Numbered from the stretch's first letter, positions 40,026 to 49,386 are shown. The stretch: 64,000 bases of DNA from Betaproteobacteria bacterium (GCA_004297625.1 SCTY01000068.1:1-64000), one strand, 5' to 3'. The notes: generated by a model from the sequence alone, not told the origin. Numbers and translations: made by a program.

Positions 40026-41354
40026 GTGGGCCGGCTTTTCTGGAAGATTTTTCTCGCCTTCTGGCTGGCGCTCGTCGTGGCGGCAGTGAGTACCGGCACT
40101 GTCGTGTGGCTGCAGCATGGAGCGGCCGACGCGGCGCCGAAGGAGTTCGTCGCGGGCCCGCGCGGCGGCATGGACATGGCGGCAGCCATGCTGCGCGACG
40201 ACGGCGTCGAGGCGCTGCGCGGGTGGATGCAGCACCGGCGCCACCCCGCGCCGATCTACGTCGTGGACGAGGCCGGGCGCGATGTGCTCGGCCGGCCGGT
40301 TCCGGAGGCGGCGCGCGCGCGCGCGCGCGAGATCGTCCGGCGCCGCGGCGAGAGTTTTCGCGCGCGCTCGGTCGTCAGCCCGGGCGGCGAGCGCTATCTC
40401 CTCTTCGCGCCGCCAATGCCGGGCATGCGTCTGCCGCCGCGCCCGCTGCTCCAACCGTGGCAACTGATCGCCATCGGTCTCTTGACGAGCCTCGTCTTCA
40501 GCGCGGCGCTCGCGTGGTATCTCGCGCGCCCGATCCGTAGCCTGCGCTCGGCGTTCGATGGCGTTGCCGCCGGCCGCCTCGAAACGCGCGTCAGCCCGAA
40601 AATCGGCTCGCGGCGCGACGAGATCGCCGACCTCGGCCGCGACTTCGACCGCATGGCGGGCCGGCTGCAGAGCCTGATCGACGCCCAGCGCCGGCTGCTG
40701 CACGACGTATCGCACGAGCTGCGCTCGCCGCTCGCCCGGCTGCACGCGGCGATCGGCCTCGCGCGCCAGGACCCGCAGAAGCTCGAGCCTTCGTTCGAGC
40801 GCATCGAGCGCGAGGCGGCCCGGCTCGACGAGCTCGTCGGCGAAGTGCTGACCCTCGCCCGGCTCGAAGGCGGCACCGCGTCCGGCCCGGAAGAAACCGT
40901 GGACCTCGCCGACCTCGTCGCCGACATCGCAGAGGATGCGCGCTTCGAGGCGCAAGCCGCCGGCCGCGAGGTGGCGCTGGACTCGGCCGAGCAAGTGCTC
41001 GTGCGCGGGCGCGCGGAGCTGCTGCATCGCGCGGTCGAGAACGTGGTGCGCAACGCCGTGAAGCACACTTTGCCCGGCACTACCGTGGAGATGAAGCTCT
41101 CCTCGGCGGGCGGGCGCGCGCTCCTCGGCGTCGTCGATCGCGGCCCGGGCATCGCGCCCGGCGAGGCGGAACGAATCTTCGAGCCGTTCTACCGCGGAGC
41201 CGCGGCGCCGGGTGGATTCGGCCTCGGGCTTGCGATTGCGCAACGGGCGGTCGTCGCGCACGGCGGCACGATCCGCGCCGAGAATGCCGAAGGCGGCGGC
41301 CTGCGCGTGGAAATCGAGCTGCCGCTCGCTAAAGTCGCAGAAGCGCGCGCGTAA
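40026..41354 (+). CDS. cpxA: sensor histidine kinase (CpxA-like)
   Basis: A 442-aa inner-membrane sensor: helix 1 near residues 5-28, a periplasmic domain, helix 2 near residues 145-165, and a HAMP region (LARPIRSLRSAFDGVAAGRL, in part). The phospho-His is in LLHDVSHELRSPLARLH at about residue 230, followed by N-box ENVVRNAVKH, D/G boxes DRGPGIAPGE and GFGLGLAIAQ. GTG start after a 4-bp gap. Its 3' end overlaps the convergent nitronate monooxygenase gene by 26 bp. Confidence 0.9.
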   Translation: MGRLFWKIFLAFWLALVVAAVSTGTVVWLQHGAADAAPKEFVAGPRGGMDMAAAMLRDDGVEALRGWMQHRRHPAPIYVVDEAGRDVLGRPVPEAARARAREIVRRRGESFRARSVVSPGGERYLLFAPPMPGMRLPPRPLLQPWQLIAIGLLTSLVFSAALAWYLARPIRSLRSAFDGVAAGRLETRVSPKIGSRRDEIADLGRDFDRMAGRLQSLIDAQRRLLHDVSHELRSPLARLHAAIGLARQDPQKLEPSFERIEREAARLDELVGEVLTLARLEGGTASGPEETVDLADLVADIAEDARFEAQAAGREVALDSAEQVLVRGRAELLHRAVENVVRNAVKHTLPGTTVEMKLSSAGGRALLGVVDRGPGIAPGEAERIFEPFYRGAAAPGGFGLGLAIAQRAVVAHGGTIRAENAEGGGLRVEIELPLAKVAEARA

Positions 41355-42363
41355 GCTGCGCCGCCGGCACTTCGCGGCAGCCGGCCGCATTCTGGCCGGC
41401 CCAGAGCGGCGAGAAGTCCCCGTTCCCCCGGGCTTCGGCCTTGGCGCGTAGCGGCGCCATCGCCGCCGCGGCAAGCGGGAAGGCCGGCGCCGCGGCACTC
41501 ATCGGACCAAGCTCCCGGATTACCCGGTTGACGATGCCGCGCGCCGGGCGCCCGGTGAACACGTTGGTGAGCGCGGTGTGTCGCGCCGCCTCGCTCTTCA
41601 GAGCCGCGCGATGCACTGCGCTCGTCGTCGCTTCCGGGCACAGCAGGTAAGCGGTGCCGACCTGCACCCCCGCCGCGCCGAGCGCCATCGCGACCGCGAC
41701 GCTTTTCGCGTCCGCGATGCCGCCCGCGGCGATCACCGGCACGCGCACCGCGCGCGCGATTTGCGGAACGAGGGCCGGCGTGCCCACCTGCGTAGCCAAG
41801 TCCTCGGTCAGAAACATTCCGCGATGTCCGCCGGCTTCCGCTCCCTGCGCGATGATGGCGTCGACGCCTTGCGATTCGAGCCAGCGCGCTTCTTCCACGG
41901 TGGTGGCAGACGACATGATCCTGGCGCCGAAGGCGCGCACTCGCGCAAGCAGCTCCTCCGAGGGCAGGCCGAAATGGAAGCTCACCACCGCGGGCTTGAA
42001 CTCGGCGAGGATCTCGGCCGCCTCGGCGTTGAAAGGCGCGCGTCCCGGACCGACCGGAATCGCCTCCGGGTCGATCGCCATCTCGCGGAAATAAGGGGCC
42101 AGCGCGGCACGCCAGGCCTTCTCGCGCTCGGCGCTCGGCTGCGGCGGCTTGTGGCAGAAGAAGTTCACGTTGTAAGGCCGCGATGTCCCCGCCCTTAGCG
42201 CCTCGAGCTCCTTGCGCACGGCCTCCATCGTGAGCAGCGCGCAGGGCAGCGAGCCCAGGCCTCCGGCATTGGACACCGCGATCGCGAGCGCGCTCGCCTG
42301 CACGCCGGCCATCGGCGCCTGGATGATCGGAAGCTCGATGCCCAGCAGGGACTGGAGGGTCAT
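41329..42363 (-). CDS. nitronate monooxygenase / FMN-dependent enoyl reductase-like
   Basis: A 344-aa TIM-barrel flavoprotein of the 2-nitropropane dioxygenase (NMO) family. It has PIIQAPMAGVQA at the start, VNFFCHKPPQ, IIAQGAEAGGHRGMF with the active-site His, and GGIADAKSVAVAMALGA plus GTAYLLCPEA for FMN phosphate binding. Likely oxidises alkyl nitronates or reduces enoyl groups. Overlaps the DUF1615 gene by 4 bp at its start and the kinase at its end. Confidence 0.88.
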   Translation of the reverse strand: MTLQSLLGIELPIIQAPMAGVQASALAIAVSNAGGLGSLPCALLTMEAVRKELEALRAGTSRPYNVNFFCHKPPQPSAEREKAWRAALAPYFREMAIDPEAIPVGPGRAPFNAEAAEILAEFKPAVVSFHFGLPSEELLARVRAFGARIMSSATTVEEARWLESQGVDAIIAQGAEAGGHRGMFLTEDLATQVGTPALVPQIARAVRVPVIAAGGIADAKSVAVAMALGAAGVQVGTAYLLCPEATTSAVHRAALKSEAARHTALTNVFTGRPARGIVNRVIRELGPMSAAAPAFPLAAAAMAPLRAKAEARGNGDFSPLWAGQNAAGCREVPAAQLTRALLRL

Positions 42364-43490
42364 AAACGAGAAAGGCAGCTGCGATATCGACCATCGACTT
42401 TAGCAGCATAGCTTTCGGTCGTCAGCCGCCGCGTGGTCTTCGACGTGTCGACCAGGATCGAGGGCAGCAGCGCACGCGGCGCGGGTTTGCCGAGCACGCC
42501 GTCCCGGAGCGTGAACACCGACAGGTAGAGCCTGCTGCGCTCGAACTCCGCCGTGGGCGCGAGCTCGAGATCGCGCCGCACCTCGGCGGGAGTCATCTCG
42601 AAGTGGATCGCGAGCCTGCGCGTCGCGAGCTCGGTGCGGCTCGCCTCGCGCGCCGGCCGGCTCTGCTCGTAGCGCAGCAAATCGCCGTCGAGGGGAATGT
42701 GCACGCCGGTCAATTCGGCGACCGCTTTCTGGAACGCCGCATTGCGGCTCGCATAGCGGCCGGCGTTGTAATCGGCGAAGCGGTAGGCGATATCGTCATA
42801 CGGCGCCGAATAATCGAACAGGTGCGCAATGCCGAAGTAAATTCCGCCGCGACGGGTGAACACCTCTTCGCGCACTGACCCCGGCATGCCGAACGGATAT
42901 CGCCTCTGCGCGGCGTAGGCCTGCGCGAACGCGACGCTCACCTGCATCGCCCCGGCGGTGCGCACCGGGTTGTAGCCGGCGAAAAGCCGCTTGCCGAGCG
43001 GCGCCTTGCCGGCGAAGTCCTCGAAAAGGTCGCTGAGCTGGCGCTCGGTCTTCGCGGTATCGAGGCGCTCGCCGTAGGTCGTTCCGTTGGACGACGAGAG
43101 CTTGAGCGCGGCATCGATCATGAATTTCGGCACGCCGGCCTGCGCGCGCCGTTTCTCGAGCTCGAGGCGCGCGATGCGCGGCAGACCGGGCACCGGCGGG
43201 TCGACGCGGAAGTCCGACTCCTGCTCCGTCACCGCGAGCACCGCGCAGACGTTCTGCCCGTTCGGCTCGATCTCGAGCGCGGCCATCGCCGCCTGGATGT
43301 CCTCGGCCCAGCCGTTGCGGTCCGCGACGCGCGCCGGAATGAGCCGGGCGATCTGCGTGGGTCCCTTGAGGATGCGCCGCTCCGGCGCAACCCGCTTCTC
43401 GGCCGGCTGTTGCTGCGGCTCGGGCGGCGACAAGGTGGAGCAGCCCGCCATGAATGCGAAGCCGAGGGTCCACCAAGTGCGCCGCCCCAT
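42360..43490 (-). CDS. DUF1615 family lipoprotein
   Basis: A 376-aa protein with a lipobox (FMAGC, Cys17), so anchored in the envelope. The Pro/Gln-rich linker is followed by a domain with VLAVTEQESDFRVDPPVPG, PVRTAGAMQVSVAFA and RFADYNAGRYASRNAAFQ (the last two read like a lysozyme-like fold). Matches DUF1615. Function not established; a peptidoglycan-related role is my guess. Divergent from the triple-RidA gene by 25 bp. Confidence 0.78.
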   Translation of the reverse strand: MGRRTWWTLGFAFMAGCSTLSPPEPQQQPAEKRVAPERRILKGPTQIARLIPARVADRNGWAEDIQAAMAALEIEPNGQNVCAVLAVTEQESDFRVDPPVPGLPRIARLELEKRRAQAGVPKFMIDAALKLSSSNGTTYGERLDTAKTERQLSDLFEDFAGKAPLGKRLFAGYNPVRTAGAMQVSVAFAQAYAAQRRYPFGMPGSVREEVFTRRGGIYFGIAHLFDYSAPYDDIAYRFADYNAGRYASRNAAFQKAVAELTGVHIPLDGDLLRYEQSRPAREASRTELATRRLAIHFEMTPAEVRRDLELAPTAEFERSRLYLSVFTLRDGVLGKPAPRALLPSILVDTSKTTRRLTTESYAAKVDGRYRSCLSRL

Positions 43491-43515
43491 GCCGAAAGCT
43501 TAGCGAACATCCGCT

Positions 43516-44826
43516 ATGCGCGTTGTGAACTGCTTGTCATACTCGACAAAGCCCATGGTGGCGAAAAGCGCTGTTACACCGCTGTTGCCGGCCACGCTCC
43601 AGCCGGGGGGCATTCGTTATGCACCCGGCGTGCGCGCAGGCCGCTGGGTCTTCGCGACCGGGCACAAGGGTACGGCAGACTTCGCGAGCGGGATGGCGCC
43701 CGAGGTGCTGGATACCGCGGCCCCGCGCTACGACGTGCCCAAGCACAAGAAAGAGGCGCGCCGCATTTTTGCGAACCTCGACAAGGTGCTTGAAGCCGGC
43801 GGCGCGCAACGCCGCCACGTCGTGCGCATCGACCAGTACTACGGTGCCGCCCGTGCGGTGGACCCCTACCACGAAGTGCGGCGCGAGTTCTTCGCGGCAC
43901 ACATTCCGCCGAGCACCTCCAACCTGCACCAGCGCTTCCAGGTCGCAGGCCAGGACATGGAGGTGCAGCTCATCGCCGTCATTCCGGGCGAAGGTTTCGA
44001 GCCGGTCCAGCACCGGCCGCCCAACTTGCCGGTGCACGCTACCTCGGGCTACAGCCCGGTGCTCACTTGCGGCGACTACGTTTTCGTGGCCGGGCAGACC
44101 GCCGAAGCGCTCAGAACCGAGGAAGGCCCGCTCGATCCCGAAGCGCGCATGCCGGCGGGGCACCTTTGGAAGGGCACGCCGATCAAGCTCGAGACCGAAT
44201 TCATCGTCAACCGCAAGCTGAAGCCAGCCCTCGACAGCGTCGGCAACACGCTCGAGGAAGTGGTCAAGGCGCAGGTCTACCTGCGCGATATCGAAGATAT
44301 CCCGGCGTTCAACGAGGTCTGGGCAAAGCACTTCGGAAGGAACCCGCCCGCGACCAGCCTCATCACCACCGCCACGCCCGGCTTCATCTGCGAGGCGGGG
44401 CGCATCGAGATCAACACCCTCAGCGTGCGCCGCGGCGGACGCACCCGCAAACAACTCGTGGACGCGCAGGTCGCGATGCCCTACGCAGGCCAGGCACAGG
44501 CGGTGCGCGCGGGAGATCTTCTGTTTCTGTCCAACCTGCTGGCGGTCGACGCCAGGGGCGCCCTCGCTGTAAAGGCTGATGCGCAAGCGCAGATGGACCA
44601 CATGCTCGGCGCTGCCGAGCGCATTTGCGCCAAAGCCGGCACCTCGCTCGCCAACGTGGTTCGAGCCCAGCAGTTCCATACCGATCTTGCGGACTTCGAT
44701 AGCGCCTGGCAGGCGTGGGAGCGCCATCTGCCGCAGCAGCCTATTCCGTTCTCGGCGATCGAGGTGCCGGCGCTCGGCGTGCCGGGGGCGGTGGTGATGC
44801 TCGATCTTTGGGTCTACGTTCCATAG
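43516..44826 (+). CDS. three-domain RidA-like protein without catalytic arginines
   Basis: A 436-aa protein made of three divergent YjgF/RidA domains, roughly 30-157, 170-305 and 315-436. Fold motifs recur: VFATGH, VFVAGQ and LFLSNL open the domains; LDKVLEAGGAQ, LKPALDSVGNT and AAERICAKAGT form the helices. The Arg that binds carboxylate in RidA is Thr134, Thr280 and Phe412 here. It may be structural or catalyse another reaction. The start could be the ATG at 43516 or 43555; neither has a strong ribosome site. Heads an operon with a Bug receptor and a single RidA. Confidence 0.75.
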   Translation: MRVVNCLSYSTKPMVAKSAVTPLLPATLQPGGIRYAPGVRAGRWVFATGHKGTADFASGMAPEVLDTAAPRYDVPKHKKEARRIFANLDKVLEAGGAQRRHVVRIDQYYGAARAVDPYHEVRREFFAAHIPPSTSNLHQRFQVAGQDMEVQLIAVIPGEGFEPVQHRPPNLPVHATSGYSPVLTCGDYVFVAGQTAEALRTEEGPLDPEARMPAGHLWKGTPIKLETEFIVNRKLKPALDSVGNTLEEVVKAQVYLRDIEDIPAFNEVWAKHFGRNPPATSLITTATPGFICEAGRIEINTLSVRRGGRTRKQLVDAQVAMPYAGQAQAVRAGDLLFLSNLLAVDARGALAVKADAQAQMDHMLGAAERICAKAGTSLANVVRAQQFHTDLADFDSAWQAWERHLPQQPIPFSAIEVPALGVPGAVVMLDLWVYVP

Positions 44827-44835
44827 CGAGGAGAT

Positions 44836-45798
44836 ATGAAACGACGCGCGCTCTTATGGCTTTTCGCCCTCATGCCGGCGGCGGTGCTGGCGCAACCCGC
44901 GGACTACCCGCCTTCGCAGATCCGCTTCATCGTGCCCTTCACGCCAGGCGGGGGCACGGACGTCATCATGCGGCTCGTTGCGCAGCACATGGCCGAGGCA
45001 TGGAAAGTCGCGGTGATCGTCGAGAACCGAATCGGCGCCGGCGGCGTCATCGGTTCCCAATACGCCGCCCAGCAGCCGCCCGATGGCCGCACGTTCCTTG
45101 CGGTGGCGAGCGCATTCGGCGTGCGCGCGGCGATCGATCGCGCGGTGCCCTACGACGTGGGCAGGGACTTCACCGGGGTGGCGCAGATGGCGCGTTCGCC
45201 GAGCTTCCTGGTGGTGTCGCCTGCGCACGGCTTCAAGTCGCTCAAGGATCTGATCGCGCATGCGAAGCAACAACCGCTCGGCATTTATTACACCTCGGCA
45301 GGGGTCGGCAGCACGGCGCACTTCCACGCCGCCGCGGTGGCGCATCTTGCCGGCATCAAGGGCGAACACGTCGCGCAGCGCGGCACGCCGGAAGCGGTGA
45401 ACGATGCGATGGCCGGGCGCGTGCTGTACGCGTTCGCACCCGGACCGAACGCCATTCCGCTCGCAAAGGCGGGCCGGTTGCAGATCCTGGCGACCACCTC
45501 CCCCGCCGGCGCCCGGTTCATGCCGGGCGTGCCGACCCTTGCCGAGGCCGGGGTGCCCGGCTATGAAGGCGACGACTGGTTCGGCGTGTTCGCTCCCGCC
45601 GCAACCCCGCTCGCCATCCGCGAGCGTGTCGCCAAGGAAATGGCCCGGATCCTCGCGCTGCCCGAGGTGCGCGAGCGCCTCGCGAACCTCGGCGCCGAGC
45701 CGGCCTTCATGGGACCCGAGGAATTCGGCGCTTTCGCGCGCCAGTACGTCGCTTCCATGCGCAAGCTCGGCGGCGAGATCGGCATCAAGGCGCAATGA
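44836..45798 (+). CDS. Bug-family (TctC) receptor
   Basis: A 320-aa receptor. Signal peptide MKRRALLWLFALMPAAVLAQ; mature YPPSQIRFIVPFTPGGGTD, VENRIGAGGVIGSQ and PPDGRTFLAV, with the tail SMRKLGGEIGIKAQ. 9 bp after the triple-RidA stop with GAGGAG before the ATG; overlaps the following RidA by ATGA. The pairing with RidA-type proteins suggests uptake of a substrate whose metabolism yields imines or enamines. Confidence 0.9.
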   Translation: MKRRALLWLFALMPAAVLAQPADYPPSQIRFIVPFTPGGGTDVIMRLVAQHMAEAWKVAVIVENRIGAGGVIGSQYAAQQPPDGRTFLAVASAFGVRAAIDRAVPYDVGRDFTGVAQMARSPSFLVVSPAHGFKSLKDLIAHAKQQPLGIYYTSAGVGSTAHFHAAAVAHLAGIKGEHVAQRGTPEAVNDAMAGRVLYAFAPGPNAIPLAKAGRLQILATTSPAGARFMPGVPTLAEAGVPGYEGDDWFGVFAPAATPLAIRERVAKEMARILALPEVRERLANLGAEPAFMGPEEFGAFARQYVASMRKLGGEIGIKAQ

Positions 45799-46265
45799 GA
45801 ATCGAGGACAAGCTGCGGACGATGGGCTACGAGCTGCCGCCGCCGTTCGTGTTCCCGAAGGAGAATCGCACCGGCTGCACGCAGCTCGGGAACCTGCTGC
45901 TGCTTTCGGGACACGGCCTCAACCTCCCGAAGCTTCCCGGCGTGCGCCAGACCGGCAAATTCGGCCTCGACATCACCGTGGAAGAGGGCTACGCCACCGC
46001 GCGCGCCGTGGCGCTCACGATGCTCTCGACGATCAAGGCGCACTGCGGCGATCTCGACCGGGTCAAGCGCGTGCTTCGCCTCTTCGGCATGGTGAACTGC
46101 ACGCCGGACTTCACCCAGCCGCCGCAGGTGATCGACGGCGCGTCGGATCTTTTCTACGAGCTGTGGGGTCCGCAGTCCGGCCGGCACGCCCGCTCCGCGG
46201 TGGGCCAGATGTCGCTGCCGCGCGGCATGGCGGTCGAGATCAACGGCGAGTTCGAGCTCGCTTGA
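45795..46265 (+). CDS. single-domain RidA-family protein
   Basis: A 156-aa YjgF-like protein of the longer, chorismate-mutase-like type: FPKENRTGCTQLGNLLLLSGHG, SAMLSTIKAHC-like helix, and GRHARSAVGQMSLPRGMAVEI (each in part) with the substrate Arg retained. Presumably an imine/enamine deaminase or a related aldehyde-adduct hydrolase. Its TGA abuts the TCA of the convergent TldE-like gene, forming TGATCA. Confidence 0.85.
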   Translation: MRIEDKLRTMGYELPPPFVFPKENRTGCTQLGNLLLLSGHGLNLPKLPGVRQTGKFGLDITVEEGYATARAVALTMLSTIKAHCGDLDRVKRVLRLFGMVNCTPDFTQPPQVIDGASDLFYELWGPQSGRHARSAVGQMSLPRGMAVEINGEFELA

Positions 46266-47576
46266 TCAAAGGGTGAAGCGCAGCCCGCGCAGCAGCGCGC
46301 CCGGCAGGCGCGCGCTCGCGGTCGAGCGCTCGTCGTAAGTCGAAGGATCGAGCAGGAATTCGCGCTCGCGCGTGAGCGCGAGCAGGTTCCCGCCCAGCAT
46401 CCGGTAAATCGAGTCGTCGAAGCGCATCGGGCTCACCGGCGCGAGGACGCGCCCGCCCTCGACCCAGAAGGTGGCGAAGCGCGTCATGCCGGTAATGCGC
46501 CCGGCCGGCCGGTCGGAGAAGTTGAGATACCACAGATTGGACACGTACAAGCCCCTGTCCAGCCCGGCGAGCGCCTCGCTCGCTGGGAGCTCTCCCGCCG
46601 CCATGTCGAGCGACTCCGGCATCTCGCCGGCGCCGGCGGCATTCGTCGCGAGCCCGTATTCCTTCGCCGAGCGCGGCGACACCAGCGCCTCGTCGAGCGT
46701 ACCCGCGGCGATCAGCGAGATCCCGGCCGGCTTCACGAATCCGTCGCACTGGAATCCCGGAGCCACGCCTTCCGCGGTGCTCTCCGCGATCGAAACCTTC
46801 TCCGAGAGCCGCTCGCCTTCCTGCATGCGAAGCAGCGGGCTTTGCTTCGTGGCGCGCGAGCGCGCCGAGAAGCCGCCCCACGACAGCAGCCCGACGAGGT
46901 CTTCCATCGCGCGCGGCGCGAGGTAGGCGCGATATTCGCCGGGCTCGATGCCGCGCCGAGGGCCGTTCAACAAGCTCAATTGCTCTTTTGCCGTCTCGAG
47001 CTTTGCCGCGAACTGCGTGTCGTCCCATTCGAATCCTGCATAACCGGTCTTCACGGCCCGGTCGGCCTCGCGGTACAGGCTCCAGTCGAAATTGAAGCTG
47101 TCGACCTCGTGCCAGTTGCGCTGCCCGAGCGAGTTGGCGAAGCCGCGGCAGATCGTTCCGCCGGCATAGAAGCCGACGAGGTCGAGCGCGGCCGCTTTGC
47201 CGGTCACGACGTCGACGATTTCCTGCGCCGGCGCAATGCGGCCACGGCGCTCGCTCGCGCCGCTCTGCGGCGTCTCGTTGATGAGCAGCCACGGATCTTC
47301 GGGCAGGCTGGCAAGCGCATCGCGTAGCCGCAGCAACGTTTGCTTCAACTCGTTGAAACCGTCGCCGGCGACCGCGACGCTCGCCGACGCCTGGCGACGC
47401 GAACGCACCAGGCGCAGCGTCACGTAACGCTGCTCCACGCTTCCGGCCTGGCGCACCTTGGCGTGGTTGAAGCGCACGAAGTCCGAGCGCTCGCCGTGGA
47501 AGCTGGCAAGGAGGGTTTCGCCCGCATGCAGCGACGCGGCAAGCGCATCCGCTATATAAAAAAATTGATCCTTCAC
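46266..47576 (-). CDS. TldE/PmbA-like protein (TldD/PmbA family)
   Basis: A 436-aa protein of the TldD/PmbA family: IVDVVTGKAAALDLVGFYAGG, GARS-type SARSRATKQSP, LYVSNLWYLNFSDRPAGRITGMTR (in part) and MRFDDSIYRMLGG are typical of PmbA-like subunits. No HExxxH zinc site, as expected for the partner subunit. GTG at 47576 overlaps the TldD-like stop. TldD-TldE pairs form metalloproteases that cut unstructured peptides, such as modified-peptide leaders. Confidence 0.85.
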   Translation of the reverse strand: MKDQFFYIADALAASLHAGETLLASFHGERSDFVRFNHAKVRQAGSVEQRYVTLRLVRSRRQASASVAVAGDGFNELKQTLLRLRDALASLPEDPWLLINETPQSGASERRGRIAPAQEIVDVVTGKAAALDLVGFYAGGTICRGFANSLGQRNWHEVDSFNFDWSLYREADRAVKTGYAGFEWDDTQFAAKLETAKEQLSLLNGPRRGIEPGEYRAYLAPRAMEDLVGLLSWGGFSARSRATKQSPLLRMQEGERLSEKVSIAESTAEGVAPGFQCDGFVKPAGISLIAAGTLDEALVSPRSAKEYGLATNAAGAGEMPESLDMAAGELPASEALAGLDRGLYVSNLWYLNFSDRPAGRITGMTRFATFWVEGGRVLAPVSPMRFDDSIYRMLGGNLLALTREREFLLDPSTYDERSTASARLPGALLRGLRFTL

Positions 47577-48973
47577 GCGTCGCCGCCGAAGACATCCACG
47601 TCCGAGAAAACGCACGCGGGCGCGGCATGCCCGCAATGGATCGCCTGGTTCGGCTCGCCCTTGCCGCAGTAGAGCGTGCCGTGCACTTCGAAGGTGGAGG
47701 CATCGCCGACCCTGCGCAGGCTCCTCCAGAACGTCGCCGAGACGCCGCGGTAGCTCGGGTTCTTCACCACCGCGGTGCGGCGCCCGTCCTCGATCAGCTC
47801 GCCCCATTCGCAGCCGAACTGGAACTTGTTGCGCGAGTCGTCGATCGACCAGGAGACGTTGGTGCGCATCAGCACGCCGCGGCCGATCGAGCCGATCATG
47901 TCCTCGAGCGTGCCCGCGCCGGGCTCGACGTTGAGATTCGCCATGCGGTGGATCGGCGGGCGGTTCCAGCCGCTCGCACGCGAATTGGCGACGGCCGGGC
48001 CGCCGAGCGGCGCGAGCAGGATGCCGTCCTTGATGAGGAAGACCTTCTCCGCCCGGGCGCCCTCGTCGTCGAAAGCATAGGTCGCGAGCTCGCCGGCGAG
48101 CGTCGGATCGTAGGTCACGTTGAGAAGCTCCGAGCCATAGCGGTACGAGCCGAGCATCTCGGGCCGCACGAAGCTCGTGCCCGCGTAATTGCGCTCGTCG
48201 CCCAGGATGCGGTCGAGCTCGAGCGGATGGCCGATCGACTCGTGCACTTGCAGCATCATCTGGTCGGGCATGAGGAGCAGATCGCGCTTCCCGGTCGGGC
48301 AGTTGGGGGCGAGCAGGAGCTGCAGCGCCTGCTCGGCGAGCCGCTCGCCGCTGCCGACGAGCCCGGCGCGCTCGACGAGCTCGAAGCCGCCCTGCTGCGC
48401 GAGCTCGAGACTGCGCGACTGCGTCTCCACCCCCCGGTTCGCGGTGACGCGCATGTGCGGCAGCGTGAATCGAAAGCGCTGCACCAGCTCGCCGCCGGCG
48501 TTCGTAAGATAGACACGCTCTTCGTCGATCAGCTCGAGCGCGGCGTAGCGCTCGACGATGCGCGGGCCGACATTGGCAGCTTTGCACTCTGCGGCGAGCA
48601 AATCGTGTATCGCTTGCCTGTCGGGATTTTCCCTGACGACAGCGCTTCGGTAGCTCCCTTGCGGCGCCGGCATGCGCCGCGGATCGAAGCGCACCACGCT
48701 CCTCCCCCGCGTGGCCTCGGCCCACGCCGTGGCCCGGTCGAGCGCGGCCTGCAACCCGGCCTGCGACAGATCGCTGGTCGCGCAATACCCGTAGCCGCCG
48801 TCCGTGACCGCCGTAAGCATCGCCCCACGGTCGATGGAAAGCCTCGGCGGCTCGACGACGTCCTGCCTGATTGCGAAGCTCTCGTGCGTTTCCTCGTGAT
48901 AGCGCAGCGACCAGAACGGCGCCGCAGAGCGCAGGCGGCGGAAACGCTCGACGATGCGCACGTTGCTTTGCAT
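47573..48973 (-). CDS. TldD-like metalloprotease subunit
   Basis: A 466-aa TldD-family protein carrying the zinc motif HESIGHPLE (HExxxH) at about residue 250 and the later CGKGEPNQAIHCGHAAP cysteines, plus SWSIDDSRNKFQFGCEWGELIEDG. Partner of the downstream TldE-like subunit. No nearby precursor peptide gene is evident. It has a promoter region of its own (48974-49049 holds only a terminator of the opposite neighbour). Confidence 0.87.
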   Translation of the reverse strand: MQSNVRIVERFRRLRSAAPFWSLRYHEETHESFAIRQDVVEPPRLSIDRGAMLTAVTDGGYGYCATSDLSQAGLQAALDRATAWAEATRGRSVVRFDPRRMPAPQGSYRSAVVRENPDRQAIHDLLAAECKAANVGPRIVERYAALELIDEERVYLTNAGGELVQRFRFTLPHMRVTANRGVETQSRSLELAQQGGFELVERAGLVGSGERLAEQALQLLLAPNCPTGKRDLLLMPDQMMLQVHESIGHPLELDRILGDERNYAGTSFVRPEMLGSYRYGSELLNVTYDPTLAGELATYAFDDEGARAEKVFLIKDGILLAPLGGPAVANSRASGWNRPPIHRMANLNVEPGAGTLEDMIGSIGRGVLMRTNVSWSIDDSRNKFQFGCEWGELIEDGRRTAVVKNPSYRGVSATFWRSLRRVGDASTFEVHGTLYCGKGEPNQAIHCGHAAPACVFSDVDVFGGDA

Positions 48974-49043
48974 GCGAAGAAGTTAATGCGATGGCGGCCG
49001 GGATGTCTACCGATCCGCTGTGAAATACGACGAAGTGGGAGTA

Positions 49044-49073
49044 GAAAAGCGGCGGCGCGCCGCGCGCCGCCGC
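49044..49073 (-). terminator. terminator of the EF-hand-like gene
   Basis: On the minus strand an 11-bp perfect GC stem (49063-49073 with 49049-49059, loop of 3) is followed by TTTTC (49048-49044). It begins 11 bp after the stop of the small gene at 49084. Confidence 0.75.
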
Positions 49074-49083
49074 GCGAAGCCAA

Positions 49084-49302
49084 TTACGGGTTGGCGATGT
49101 TCGGGTCGAGGATCCTGGCGACCTCTTCGGCGGAGAGCATGCCCTTGCCGCCCTTGTCCATGGCATCGAAGCGCTTCTCCATCGTCTTGATGAAGTCGGT
49201 CTTCGTCACCATGCGGTCCGCGCGCATCGAGGCGCTTGTCTTGAGCATGTCCCACAACGACCGCTCGTCGGGCGGGTTCGCGAACGCCGCAGACGCGCCC
49301 AA
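49084..49302 (-). CDS. small secreted EF-hand-like protein
   Basis: At least 72 aa. The end has FDAMDKGGKGMLSAEEVARIL, an EF-hand-like loop with Asp at position 1 and Glu at 12, but Gly and Lys at positions 3 and 5 make it degenerate. The front (LFAAALLGASAAFANP) is signal-peptide-like and its frame runs further upstream than the TTG at 49302, without any normal start codon, so the true start is not settled. Transcribed between two terminators. Calcium binding is doubtful. Confidence 0.6.
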   Translation of the reverse strand: MGASAAFANPPDERSLWDMLKTSASMRADRMVTKTDFIKTMEKRFDAMDKGGKGMLSAEEVARILDPNIANP

Positions 49303-49352
49303 CAGTGCTGCGGCGAATAGTCGGGAGACACCGGGGGCGCTTACGGCAGGAG

Positions 49353-49386
49353 AAAAAAATGGCGCGCGCTGTAAGGGGCGCGCGCC
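49353..49386 (-). terminator. terminator of the 49.4-54.9 kb catabolic operon
   Basis: On the minus strand a 9-bp perfect stem (49378-49386 with 49361-49369, loop 49370-49377) is followed by A and seven T residues (49359-49353). It lies 58 bp after the stop at 49444. It also marks the start of the space before the EF-hand-like gene. The remaining bases of the gap 49387-49443 show no gene. Confidence 0.85.

Noticed and set aside
46266..49166. 966-codon minus-strand frame covering the TldE-like gene and beyond
   Set aside because: The part above 47576 is the wrong frame of the TldD-like gene and the EF-hand region; the coupled GTG at 47576 is the true start.
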